DNA from: Steinernema hermaphroditum
Taxonomy: Eukaryota; Nematoda; Chromadorea; Rhabditida; Steinernematidae
Assembly (NCBI GenBank): GCA_030435675.1
Contig: CM059622.1
Coordinates: 7,440,001 to 7,504,000 of the forward strand
Direction of reading: 5' to 3'
DNA: 64,000 nt
The position numbers and the translations under genes are program-made. How positions within the stretch are numbered: the first letter of the stretch is position 1; every line of letters begins with the position of its first letter. Under the pieces are notes generated by a model that ran no database searches, was not told where the DNA came from, and was given only the letters and a program-made list of their open reading frames with translations. This document shows, one piece after another, positions 47,701 through 58,450 of this stretch.

Positions 47701-49057
47701 TTCAGAACCAGGACATCAAATGCAAGCGGGAGCAGGCCTGCGACGTCGACGGTGGCAAGCGGAAGGCGTGCCGTGCTTGTCGCTACAAGAAGTGCCTTGA
47801 CCAGGGTATGACCAAAAACGGTAGGTGCACCTCCGAGCCTCCCAAGATCATCTTCTTAGCCTTGCAACCCCGGCGTGACCTCATCGGATGCCGTCGCTTC
47901 CGACGGCCGACGACCTCGGCGGGGCGCGAACCGTGCTCCCCTAGCCCGACCTCCTCGGAGACGCCATCGGTGATGGCGGACTCGGCCGACCGGCTGAACC
48001 TCCTGCAGCTCATCTCGCGGCTGACCCTGCTGGACAAGTCGATCCGCGAGCGCAAGTTCGAGGTGATCCGCTCGAAGAACGAGGCGAAGCGTCTCGCGCG
48101 GATCCTCAAGATCGGAAACGAACCCGTAAGAGTGCGCGCGGGGAGGTGATTCAAGCGGTCGCTTCAGGACGTCAAGGACCAGCTGATGATCATGCTGGGC
48201 AGCGATATCGCCAACGTCACGCAGACGGACCTTCTGATGATGCTGGAGTGGGTGAAGACGCTCCCCTGCTTCCCGACGCTGCCGGTCGGCGACAAACTGA
48301 CCCTCCTGAAGAGGTTCGCCGTGCACCACCTCATCCTCGAACACGGCTATTACACCGCGCAGCTCGGCGTCGAGGACGTCTGGCTCATCTCCAACGGCAC
48401 CTGCATGCCCCGAAACGTTAACGTCCTTCCGGAGGAGAGCAAGGTGGGCCCCTTCGTGTCGGCACCCTGACCGCCCCCCTAGCACTCGATCTCGGAGGAC
48501 CGCAAGTGGCGCCAGGAAAAGCTCTACAAGCAGATGACCGACCGCTGCATCGATGAGGTGGCCCTTCCCCTCCGGCGGCTCCAGCTGATGCCCGAGGAGC
48601 TCGTCGTCCTCAAGATCATTATGCTCTTCCAGTGCGGCAACCACACTCACATCGGTTGGCACCGCGGTCGGGGTACTGTAGCTGGGCTCCGTTTCAGAGG
48701 AGAGCACGACTAACCTCTCGGAGGAGACGCGCCGCGCCATCATGGAGTGCCGGAACCAGGTGATAGCGGCCCTCTTCGAGCACTACAGGGCGATCAAGTA
48801 CGAGAACTACGCAGGTGAGGCCTCTTCCAGATTAGAGCTGTGGATCGGGCCGGGAACCAAGTCTATGCCGATAGGCCATCTGTGGAACTAAACACCCTTT
48901 TGCAGAGCGTTTCGGCAACGTCATCCTAACTATCTCGGGGATCGTGTCGGCGGCGTCGGCGATGCTCGAGAGCTACCAGGTGATGCGTCTCTTCAAAATC
49001 GTCCTCTTCGACCACATCTCCGAGCAGCTCCTCTTCCACGTCGACGACTCTCTGTAG
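44715..49057 (+). CDS. Nuclear hormone receptor (SupNR-like)
   Basis: A ligand-regulated transcription factor family greatly expanded in nematodes. Eight exons: 44715-44736, 44777-44870, 47693-47820, 47860-48125, 48168-48443, 48483-48654, 48698-48814 and 48906-49057; the product is 408 aa. The DNA-binding domain has finger 1 [20 protein letters not shown] with CKTFFRR and finger 2 [20 protein letters not shown], with all eight zinc cysteines. It is followed by GMTKNALQPRRD. The ligand-binding domain (about 175-408) shows [17 protein letters not shown]. The P-box ACLGCKTFF is near the HNF4-like type. Intron 2 is 2,822 bp and full of transposons, whereas the others are 39-91 bp. Intron 3 (39 bp) is stop-free and frame-preserving. 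AATAAA at 49124-49129 is the poly(A) signal. Confidence 0.92.
45236..46141. mobile_element. Mariner-type element in the NHR intron
   Basis: Terminal inverted repeats of about 29 bp start TTGGGTTGGTCCATTGAAAA (left 45236) and end at 46141. TA flanks both sides (45234-45235, 46142-46143), the classic Tc1/mariner target duplication. The 906-bp interior has no recognisable transposase, so it is a non-autonomous or decayed copy. Confidence 0.75.
46758..47627. mobile_element. TIR element with duplicated terminus, split by a SINE
   Basis: Each end carries two copies of GAGAAAATATCCC, then CAGCTATGGCAA (left 46758-46798; right inverted 47588-47627). The direct repeat AATTGTCTTGGA lies just outside both ends (46740-46751, 47636-47647), a candidate target duplication. 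A - strand SINE-like copy (47010-47424) sits inside. The class is uncertain; a long duplication would suit a MULE-type element. Confidence 0.55.
47010..47424 (-). mobile_element. SINE-like element, copy D (3' altered)
   Basis: Closely related to copy C in opposite orientation: shares GCCGCGGTGGCGAGCG at the 5' end, the hairpin CGGCTTCC...GGAAGCCG, and the CAGAAG...ATGTTCCG segment. The 3' stem-loop and AATAAA tail are missing. It runs instead into about 30 bp matching the 3' end of the repeat found at 57869 and 60405, so it is truncated or recombined. Confidence 0.6.
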
Positions 49058-49123
49058 TCCAAGGACGTCTCCATCTCTGTACATATTGTAACAAAGTGAT
49101 CCCATCGAGAGACCTCTTTTCAA

Positions 49124-49129
49124 AATAAA
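49124..49129 (+). terminator. Poly(A) signal of the nuclear receptor gene
   Basis: AATAAA 66 bp past the stop codon. Confidence 0.7.
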
Positions 49130-49428
49130 ACATATTTTATCATCCACTTCCCCTGCTCTCGGCCAGGAGTGCTCATCCACGTGCTTCCAGATCAGGAGCG
49201 CCCTTTTAGGGAAGGTGAACTTGATCGTTATCCAACTTCTTCTCTCTTCTTTGTCCAATTCCACTTTTAAATCAGCTTCCTACTTTTCAGCCCTACATGC
49301 ATCAGTGGAATGACATTTACTAGATGTGAGAGCCGAAAACCATTTCGTACGTTCTTTGGTGAACATCACCTTCTTGTGACGTATTCTCGCAGTCAACCGA
49401 TCGTTCCCGTCCTTGCAGAGGGTTCGAA

Positions 49429-49611
49429 ATGACCCGAAAAGAGAGCGCCGATCCCGTGACCACCGAAGGACGACTCTCCGAATCGTCGGAACTGGTCGAG
49501 CTGCGTCCAGACGACCTTCAGGAAGTGAGCGCCGTAAACAGCCCGAAGGAGTGTTTGTTTTGCGGAGAAGCCGTCCCCACAAGCGGTCGTGTAAGAACAT
49601 GCTCCCCGTAG
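49429..49611 (+). pseudogene. Orphan first exon of an NHR-like gene
   Basis: An ATG at 49429 lies 10 nt after CCTTGCAG (to 49418), as at other trans-spliced starts here. The frame reads 52 residues and reaches KECLFCGEAVPTSGR, which matches the first half-finger of a nuclear receptor (CxxCGE...SGxH). After this it stops, and no continuation (second cysteine pair, AFFRR block) is found before the SINE at 49835 or up to 52490. It is probably the remnant of a duplicated NHR gene disrupted by repeats. A chance resemblance cannot be excluded. Confidence 0.35.
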
Positions 49612-49834
49612 AGGCGCTCGAGAGGGTCACGTGTCCAGAGGGCCTCGAGTCGGCAAACGAGGGCGCGTCACCACTTCTAGAAGTACACGTGAACGGCGTT
49701 CGGTGATCGCTCCGGAGGGAACCTGTGACCTCTTTCGACAAATGTGACGGGAAACCCCGCTACAAATCGACCCAAAACCTGATACAGTATCTTTTGTAGT
49801 GTTTTGTGCATTTATACCCACAAGCGAATGACTT

Positions 49835-50336
49835 TCATTTGTGTCCCCAGCGATCGGTCGGGTCGTCCACTCGCTCTCTCTGAGGCTGTCTGTCTGAGCC
49901 GACTGAGTTGAGTAAGCGGTCGTTCCTAGCCGTCGTTGTTGGCGCAATGATCGCCCCGTTCCAATCCGTCGTGGCTGGCGTGGAACGTATGCCGAATTGT
50001 ATCTCGCCAAGAAGACCGTCAACACCGCCCGACCACCCGCGCCGCTCACTCAAGCCAAAGAATCGCCCCAACTCCGAAGTCTGCGCCGCGAGCCGCTCCG
50101 AAGATGGGATTCCACGTCGCCTATCGTGCTCCACCACAGCGCATCTTCTGGATACAGCCTTTTCATCGCTTCGAAGCCCGTGCACACTTATGGGATAGCT
50201 GCCTTCAACTCCGACGTCGTGTCATGTGCCGAAGAAAGAAGAGAAATAGCGACAACGGTGATCTACGGTTCTTCATTGTGCATTATGAGATTTCTTGCGT
50301 GGCTAATGCCACTGATTCAAGAGTAAATGTAATGTA
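49835..50336 (+). mobile_element. SINE-like element, copy B
   Basis: Flanked by the 13-bp duplication AAGCGAATGACTT (49822-49834 and 50337-50349). The 5' 130 bp match copy A. The body hairpin is CGTTCCA (49957-49963) with TGGAACG (49981-49987). The 3' hairpin is GTGGC-TAAT-GCCAC (50299-50312), then TGATTC and a short ATGTA tandem tail. Compared with copies A and C both stems have changed sequence but still pair. Confidence 0.75.
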
Positions 50337-50349
50337 AAGCGAATGACTT

Positions 50350-52456
50350 CTTCTTCGACACAGAATCGCCATAAACCCGCTGTGACAGTATAATACTGTT
50401 CCTTTTTGCACTTTTTCTGTCTCTGTGGACTTTCCAATAGTCGCTCTGGTTTGGCGCTTACGTCAAAGATCCACGAATGGACGCGGACTTCGTGGTCATT
50501 ATCGGCAGGAGACAAGGTCTGATCTTCAGACGCCACTCTTCTTCTCCCGTGGGAATACCACAAAGTGCACGTGAAAGATAACGGCGATGAGTGATCGCCG
50601 TCCACCTGACGTTGTGCAATAAAAACTGAATTGGAACACGAAGTGAAGCCGCGGAATCCGACGCGCCTCCGTGGAATCGGTGCATTCTGAGTCACCCACA
50701 CACGTCGCTTTGGAACATTCCTTCATTCTCGGCACCTCCACCCACATCTTCTGGCGCCAGTTTAAGTGGAACCAGCAGAATCGAGAAGAGATCCTCTTCC
50801 CAAAGACAAGATTGTCAAACTTCGGAAGACCCCCGACGTCTTGGAACCGCTCTCCGGGGCTTCTGTCCGTTCTCTGCTCGTTCCCCACGTGATCGCGGCG
50901 TGTGTCAACAACAAAGGAACAAAGTCCGCTCCGTCGGTGGAGCGGCGACGCCCGAAGCCACCTTCCGAGAATCCCCTGCACCCGCGGCGGCGGAAGTGAC
51001 ACAGAAGGCGCCGCGTGGCTTTCACGTGCCACATGGAGCCGAGATTTGAGGCGCTCGGCACTCCCGCACACTTAACCACTCTTTGCATCGCCGAGAAGTT
51101 GCGAGTCGAGGGTGAGTACTGTAGTTTGTTTGAGCGATCGATGGCGACACTTATCGATCGAATTCGACGGAAAAGGAGTCTTTCTGGATGAGAAAGAGTC
51201 GGCAACATAGAGGGATCCGACGCCGAGGGAAAACCCTCACACCCTCAAGTAGACGATCGGAGAGCTTCGTTTCAGGGCTGTTATGGTGCGAAACGTCAGC
51301 AATCCGTTCTTTTGGAAGGATCGCGTTTCGAGTGTCCCTGTCAGATCCCGTGTTCTAAAGTGGCCATATCGCGTTTCGGACATCGAACTGATCGGCTCTG
51401 ACGAATTGTTTTGATCAGTTCCGTCGATCCTCTCCTGACTTGTTATTGCGGGAGGAAGGCGAAAAAACACAGAGATGTCAATACGAACATAAACAGTAAA
51501 GTGCGTTGCGAAGATTGCGATCACGCATTTCAGAAGGATCTTCGAACGGTTCGAGAAGAAGAGATCTCTGGAACTCCGGAGATCACCCGAGATTCCCCAG
51601 GGTCGAGGTCATTCCCTCCAGGTTAATCGGACACCTTCTCGGTCGATGATCGGCCGAAGAACCTCGCGCACTCCTACAGAGGCCCCGAGGCTCCACCGCG
51701 TGATAAGAGGCGCCCGAAATAGAGTCCGAGCTCTGTTATCGCTTCCTCCCAAAAGAGAGACTACGTACCACGTATTCGCCTCAAGAAGCCCCCTCCAGAA
51801 GCTCACCGAGGAATTCGTTTCCCCTCCATTCCACAAGCAGGTCTGCCGCCAAAACAGCGAAAGTTCCCTCGGAAGCAGTTTAGGAGTGCGCCCCAGACGT
51901 CTATTTCTGTTGCATTCGGCGCGACAAGGTAAACAGACGCTGTTTTGATGGCTCGAGTCGAATTGGCACAGATCAGATGACTACGACCGCCGCGTCAACA
52001 ACCCGGGTTCCCCCACACCGCCGCTTTCCTCTCCGTTGGGTACGGTATACGAAGGGGATGTTCTGGGTGCAAAAAGTTCTTGAAGGACTTATCAGGGCGA
52101 AGCACGGGAGACGTCCCGTGACCCTCGTAGATCCGCTGATAAGGTCCCTCGACCTTCGCTTCAGAGGCCGAGGACCTTCCTGGGCCTCGTGCCAAAGGGA
52201 GCGCCTCGGCGAGGGATGCCCGGCAGGCACGCGGCGATCACGTGAGCGCCACTCTTTGGACCTTCGGGGCGGCGCCGCACAGTATCCAGTAGGGGAGGAC
52301 CCCCCAGAACGCCTTCCGCGTCGTATAAAGGGTGCGCCGCGGCGTCGCGGTCGTCGGGGGCTTCCCCGCACGCCAGACGTCGGTCAGGGTCGTCCCCGCT
52401 GTCATCCGCTGATCGTCGCCGCCGATCGATGACCGCGCGCGTTCGGGCCCTCTTCA
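50350..52456. other. 2.1 kb with no recognised gene
   Basis: Between SINE copy B and the BBOX-like gene. Moderate GC content and many short frames on both strands, none with an ATG plus domain or a complete splice pattern. Confidence 0.4.
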
Positions 52457-52492
52457 GAGTCGTGCTTCAGAATTCATGAGCCTCTAAGCGCC

Positions 52493-53598
52493 ATGTGGGC
52501 CCTCAAAGCTGCGCGCCGTCTCCCGAAGTCGCTGCAGGTGGAGTGGGAGGACGGCTTCTTGGCCAAGTTCCCCTACGTCTGGCTGCGCGACAACACCTTC
52601 CGGCGGCCCTCGCTCGTGCACCTGGACCTCGACCTGACGCCCCAGGTGGTCGACTACTCCACGGACCGGCTCTCCGTCCTCTGGCCACCCTGCATCGCCT
52701 CGCAGTACTCCTCGCAGTTCCTCCGGAGCCACTCCATCGTGAAGCCCCCGGTCGACGTCGAAGGTGAGCCTCCACCTCAGAAGGCCCCCACTCCCTGCTT
52801 GCAGAACCCAGTCCCCAGACGACGCTCCCCAACGCCTGGAAGATCGTGCCGGCGGGACCCGTGGACCCGCTGCTCATGATGGGTACGGTGGAGTGGGGCG
52901 ACCGGGCCAAGGACCTGGGCACCATGTGGCCCCATCTGGAGCGCGTGCCCTCCCTCTGCACCGTCGACTCTCTCTCCGGAGTGGCCCGCGTCTACGTCGT
53001 CGACGCCGTCCACGCCTTCGAGGTACTCCGAGGCCCCCGGGAACCTCTGAATCCTCCGGTTTCAGGAGATGGCCGTGCGAAGACCCGAGGAGTTCGCCTT
53101 CCTCCAGAGGTGCACAGTTGAGTACCGCGAGGGACCTTTCACGGCGCGCCACAGGATCGTCACCATGAACGAGGGCCGCGTGGCCGCGGTAAGTGACCTC
53201 CCGAAGGTGGTTGCGGGTCGTGGACTTTGGAATTTGACCCGCCCGGAGAAGTAGAACCTATAAACACTGTATCCGATGTATTCGGCGGCGGCGCAAACAG
53301 AGTCACATGTAATTTGTTTACGAAAACAGGCGCCGGGTTCCCCAGAATCGCCACCGGAAGTCGTCTGAAGCCATCCATTTAGGCCCTCTTCAATAACGAG
53401 TCGCGCTCCGCCGAGATTACGGTAGAGTCCGTGGACGAGTTCTATGCGTGCCTCAAGAGCTTCGGCCGGATCGCATGGGAGAACGCGCACACCGTGGAGA
53501 TCGGCCCCCGGGAGCGGCTCGTCGTCGACAACCACCGCGTCCTCGTCGGCGCCCCGGCCCAGTTCGGACGCCGGCTATTCGTGCGCACCTTCTCATAG
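52493..53598 (+). CDS. BBOX/TMLHE-family protein lacking iron ligands (probable pseudoenzyme)
   Basis: Family members are Fe(II)/2-oxoglutarate dioxygenases of carnitine synthesis. Four exons: 52493-52763, 52805-53022, 53066-53188 and 53383-53598; the product is 275 aa against about 390-420 usual. The N-terminal zinc-domain region is recognisable (LQVEWEDGFLAKFPYVWLRD). The C-terminal half aligns well with BBOX1: VVDAVHAFEEM for VDGFxxxxxL, the FNNESR block, EFYACLKSF and VVDNHRVL. The central ~100 residues carrying the HxD iron motif are absent, and the distal His of the DNxRxLHGR motif is Val (DNHRVLVGA). All splices keep frame and AATAAA follows at 53702. It may be a non-catalytic protein or a young pseudogene. 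A three-codon uORF (52475-52486) lies between the TTCAG acceptor (52470) and the ATG. Confidence 0.7.
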
Positions 53599-53701
53599 TC
53601 GATACTCAGCCACCCGACCTGATGAACCCCTGTACATAGCTCGCCACATTCCCGGCCCCTGTACATACCTCGTCCTCCGCCGTCAGTGTCGAACGATTGT
53701 A

Positions 53702-53707
53702 AATAAA
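53702..53707 (+). terminator. Poly(A) signal of the BBOX-like gene
   Basis: AATAAA about 105 bp past the stop. Confidence 0.65.
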
Positions 53708-53913
53708 GCACACCTTTTGCAGAGGAGCACGCCAGTCCGGTCAGGGTGGCACGCGAGACGAGGGTCGCCCCTTACGGCTTATCGCCGGTGGAATGTCGCC
53801 GTCGAAAACAGCCCAAGACGGTTTTCGGTTTCTGATCAGACGCCGGCCGATCGATCGTTTTAGAAAATGACCATTTTTGAAAGATACGTCTTTGGGGAAC
53901 ATTCCGAACAGAA

Positions 53914-54416
53914 GGACACTCACTCGTGTCGCGGTGGCGAGCGGTCGGTCCCTCCGGTCGCTCTCTGAGTGTCTTTTGGTCAGATGGCGAACCCCGTGGC
54001 AGCTGTGAGTGTTCCGGCTTCCAGAGGGAATTGGGACACCCGGAAGCCGTAGTCCCACCACCGCTGACAAACAAGATGTCCGACGCCAGGAAACCGAAGC
54101 CCGACGCTATGTGAGATGTCATCCCGAAGGTCGCCGACGCTCTGAGGGCCAGCGAAGACGCAACTCCCGGATCATGGACCATTAGACTTGAGCCCAGAAG
54201 CGAGCGCTGTGCTGAAAACGATGTTCCGCTGCCGCATCGGAAGATTTGCCGATTCCCAGATGCCCCGTGAAGTGCGCCGTCTACGACCGCGTCGACATCA
54301 ATGCCACGCCAGGGATGAAGCCGGCTGCAAAGTGATGTCCTTTGTCTGTCTATTGTCGGTATCGCGCAAGGCTTAATGCCTTTGATTCGCGAAATAAAGT
54401 CGCGAAAGTCGCGAAG
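53914..54416 (+). mobile_element. SINE-like element, copy C (intact-looking)
   Basis: Flanked by the 11-bp duplication TCCGAACAGAA (53903-53913 and 54417-54427), 503 bp long. The body hairpin is CGGCTTCC (54015-54022) with GGAAGCCG (54042-54049). The 3' hairpin is AAGGC-TTAAT-GCCTT (54368-54382), followed at once by TGATTC, AATAAA (54393-54398) and a GTCGCGAA tandem tail. Copies D and E are close relatives. Confidence 0.8.
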
Positions 54417-54427
54417 TCCGAACAGAA

Positions 54428-56364
54428 AAGGGTGATCGAGGAAAATCTTGCTGAAAAATGGTCAAGACACAAAAACTCTCATCGGTGCATGTTCTTTGAT
54501 TTCTGTCCATGTGACACTTTCTCCTGCTAATCGCTAACATGATAGCGATTTCCGTCGTAAGAACCTTATCTGAGAGAAACCTAATGTAATTTCACTATAA
54601 ACGGCGGCATATAAAAGGAAAAGAATATGATCCGATGGGAATTCTACTACGGTGGGTCAGCGCGACCCACTTGTGGCTTAACATCTCTATTAAAATGGAT
54701 TCACTTTGGTTCTTTGGGACTCTCTCTACGGATCAACCGTGTTTTGTGGGCTTAGGTGACCATCGCGATGGTGGAGAGGTTCGTAATCGCTCGATAAGAG
54801 AAGTCACACAAACCTCAAAGAGAGGGTTGTAGCTTCCTTGCTCCAAGGCCCTCTGGGAATGCCGCAAGCGAACAGTCGTAAAGAACCTGAGCTCCTCTTA
54901 TCTTCTGTTTCTTCTTCACGTGCCAAAGCGACTGCAAACGACATCAACTACCTCGAAACCCTTTCCCGGGGATCTTCCCTGGAAGGAACTCTGAGTTCTG
55001 TAGTCTCCATACCGAAGTTGTTGTGGGTCCGCTTCGGCGAACATTCCTCTCCCTTCTTCGTCGCCCTGTGGCGCCTCCGAAGCCCCTCGTGGGTGCATTC
55101 GCGTCCGTTCGTTCTCGACAAACAACCGGTTCTCCGTGCGTTCCCTCGACCTCCGGGGCTGCGCACCTGACGACCTCTCATTCGATTATTGCGCCGTTTT
55201 TGCGCCACTTTGACATGTTCCAACGGCGTTGCGATCGATCGCCACATTCCGAAGCGGGGAATTTGAGGCGAAGCAGAAGGCGTCCCTGGAGGTCTAGAAG
55301 ATCGGAGTGGTCGGGAACCCCTACCAGGGGGAATGCCGTTTGGAGGGGAGATAGTAAACAGCAGTGACGTGTGGAGGAAGTTTCACTCTTGTGCCAACTC
55401 CGATCATCAGGACTTCCCCAAAGAAAACAAGAAGAAAAGGAAAGCGCGCTTCTGTAGAATGAGGCCTCCTGGACCAGTTCTCGCCCCCTTCGCTCACCCG
55501 GAAACGCGCCATGTTTTCAAGTTGGGATGGACACTCTTCGTTCCAGTCCTGCACGCGACCCACAGATTCAGAGATCAAGGGCGCCATCCGACAGAGTTGC
55601 GAATTCTAATAGATCAATCACATCAGAGACGACGTTTTTGCACAATTTTTAGTGCGGACTTCCAAGAGAGATCAACGGGCTTCACATCAGAGTCGTGAGG
55701 ACCCACAACGGCAATGTTCCCGCATCCTTTATGTTGTTTCTTGGTCGTTGTTTCTTTGGTGTTGAACTTGGACCATTTCGTCGACACGAGAAATCGGGTT
55801 CAGATGGGGACGACCTGGAGAAAACACGTTTCCTTTGGGTTAGGACCTGCAGTGATAGACACGGAAGGCATTCCCGCTCATTGATCGCCTCGACTTCCGA
55901 AGTCCAAGAAAGCTGCACTACTACACTCTGGGTGCGAATTACAGGCCGACCACTGAAGCGTCTCCGGACAGCAGCCTTATTTTGCAGAAACGGCGCCTTC
56001 TAGGCAAGTGGAACCCTGCTTCTCGAAAAGTTTCTACTTGTCCCAGGCGTGCTCTCTGTCTCGTCAAATGTCCTTTTTGCAACACTGCCGGTGGCGCCAC
56101 CCATAGGTCCGTTTCCCTTCACTATGTGCAGAAATAACCAGCTGGCCCTCCCACTTGCACCTACTTGAGGCAAAAACAAAAATCGTGTTTGTGACACTTC
56201 AGCGAGGGGTGATTCACGGAAGAGCGCCTGGAAGGTAAACAGGGGAAGACGGGCTGGACGGCCACGTGAACTCGGCAGGGCACCTCTGGAACAGGTCGCA
56301 GCGACTGTTCCCAGAACTGCGAGTGGACGCGAAAGTCGGCAGAAAACAGCCTCCGTTCCCTTAC
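54428..56364. other. 1.9 kb with no recognised gene
   Basis: Short frames on both strands, none with an identifiable domain or complete splice structure. Flanked by mobile elements on both sides and probably degenerate repeat sequence. Confidence 0.4.
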
Positions 56365-57565
56365 GGGCCAGTTATAGTTGCGGAAACAGTTTCCGGAAAC
56401 AGTTTCCGCCATTGTAAAAACTGTTTCCGGAAACAGTTTCCCGCAAACTGTTTCCGATGTCGGTTATAGTTCAAAAAACTGTTTCCGGAAACAGTTTCCG
56501 GGGCGGAAACAGTTTTCAAGCATGTTTGAAAACAGTTTTCTGTTTCCGGAAACAGTTTTGGATTCGCGGTGGGACCTGTCGTGCAGATTTGGTTTCTGAG
56601 TTACTCTGAGTGGTTTGGCGTTCTTTTTAATATTTTCTGATTGTTTTTGCCGGCGATTTTGAATTGTAGGCAGTTATTGAGAAGAATCCCATGACATTTG
56701 TCACCCTGATGTGTTTGCGGAACTGCAGCTTTCCGTAGCTTTCACTGAAACGTAGGAAACGCTACTTTCCCGGACAGGGTTATTCCACGGTCATGGCCAT
56801 GGAGAGGTCGCTCAGGGGTGCTTTTGGCCCTGGTATCTGAGCAGGGCTAGAAACGTAGAATCGAATCGATTTCGGCTTAACATGGCCATCCCGCCAGCGT
56901 TTTCTTTTAAACCTGTCACACTTTACCTGGAAACACACCAGGAGTCGCGTGTATCTCGTTATCTCGCTGTCTTTTTTGCGTTTTCTGTGTTAATTCAGTT
57001 CTGTTCAGGTACTATTCAACTATGCCGCGCATCGTGAAGCTCTCGAACGAGAAAAAGGCGGCGATTTCAACATTTTATAAGGCTGGCTACAAGATTCATC
57101 AGATCGCTTCCGAGATTCACCGAAGCCAGCATGCGATGTGAAGATCCTCTCCCAGCCAAACGCGTATGGCTGTGTGTTAGAAAAGGGGCGTCCGCAAGTC
57201 GCAAGATATTGTGCGCTGGGTCTAATTCGACGATGAGAGAAGATTCTGCGAGATACAGTGGAACAGTGATCAGCTCCAGAATCTTCACGAACTTCTGTCA
57301 ACTTATCGTCGAATTAAGCCCAGCGCACTACATCAATCGCTTCTCACGCGCGAATAAGACTTGCGGACGCCCCTTTTCTAGCGTGCGTTCATCCTAGAGA
57401 AGAATGTCCACACCATTTGCTGGCTTCGGTGAGATTCGGAAGCGATCCGGTGAATCTTGTAGCCAGCCTTGTAGCAAGCGTTTCCTCGTTCGAGAGCTTC
57501 GTACAGCCCGTCATAGATGAAAAACACCTGAACAAAACTGAATTAATACAGAAAACGCAAAAAAA
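56365..57565. mobile_element. Second copy of the AGGGCCAG-type transposon, partly an inverted dimer
   Basis: The left end (GGGCCAGTTATAGTTGC at 56365), the GGAAACAGTTTCC array, and the later segments matching 35911-36180 are shared with the 33901-37014 element but without its nested insertions. At 57022 the HTH frame is better preserved: MPRIVKLSNEKKAAIST runs 38 residues through IHRSQHAM to a stop, like the first HTH of Tc3-type transposases. From about 56978 the sequence then folds back on itself, with inverted copies to about 57562. No right terminus of the AGGGCCAG type is found. Confidence 0.6.
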
Positions 57566-57868
57566 GACGAGCGAAACAGTGAAATACACGTGAATCTTGT
57601 AGATATGCTTTAATTTAGCATCTGGTAGCAGCAAAAGCTGCGGAAGAGTGAGTTATCATAAGAGCCGTACGGTGAAAAGCACCAAAATATAAAAAAACAA
57701 AAAAAAACTATTTTCGAAAAAAAAAAACTATTTTATGTGTTTTACAGCCTGAAAGATGACCAGATTTTGCTCAAAATGAACAGAATAAGACGCACGACCA
57801 TTTGTGTGATTGATTCCTGTAAGGATAGACGATTTTACCAACGCTTTGGGGACATGTCTAGAGATTTG

Positions 57869-58024
57869 AGGTTGCTGGCAAGCGAAGCGAACCCTGTTTT
57901 CATTTTTTGCGCATCGTTTAACATCCAGGCTTGGCTTAGGCTCCGGCTTAGGACTATGCCTAGAGATTTAAAGCGAGCCCGAAGGTCGAGCCCTGTAGTC
58001 TTAACAGCTTCGCTGATATCCTAA
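57869..58024 (+). repeat. Dispersed repeat F, copy 1
   Basis: About 155 bp shared with 60405-60605: GGCTTAGGCTCCGGCTTAGG, ACTATGCCTA, then CGAGCCCGAAG and GTCTTAACAGCTT-GCTGAT. A 30-bp piece also occurs inverted at 47001-47030. No coding content. Confidence 0.6.
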
Positions 58025-58149
58025 TAATTTTGACGGCCTAAATTCCAAATTATGGAGTACTTCACAAGAAATGGGAGCTATCGTATCAGTAAGCAGGTTA
58101 AATTAGATCAGTATGAATCGTATTGTTGGCCTCGTTCGGTTACAGTTCT

Positions 58150-58444
58150 TATCCTCTATTTCAAAATTATCTTCCGAAATTGTTAGGATCGACCGTAAAA
58201 TTTCTGAGGATATCGTTGCGGGACTCAAGGATTTTTCGAAATAAAAAAAAATTCGTACGTTCGGTCTACTTGCGCTGCCTTTCTTCGCCTTTCTTCAGCA
58301 AACAGGCGGAAGGAAGACAGCGCAAATAGACCGAACGTACGAATTTTTTTTATTTCGAAAAATCCTTGAGTCCCGCAACGATATCCTCAGAAATTTTACG
58401 GTCGATCCTAACAATTTCGGAAGATAATTTTGAAATAGAGGATA
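58150..58444. repeat. 295-bp near-perfect palindrome
   Basis: TATCCTCTATTTC at the left is inverted at the right end. The arms are about 125 bp and nearly identical, around a centre of some 40 bp (CCTTTCTTCGCCTTTCTTCAG region). Arms contain CGTTGCGGGACTC and ATTCGTACGTTCGGTCTA. A transcript would form one long hairpin. It is probably a foldback MITE. Confidence 0.85.
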
Positions 58445-58450
58445 TTTCAT

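Noticed and set aside
53914..54060. tRNA-derived head for the SINE family
   Set aside because: GTGGCGAGCGG faintly resembles an A box, but no convincing B box at the right spacing is seen.
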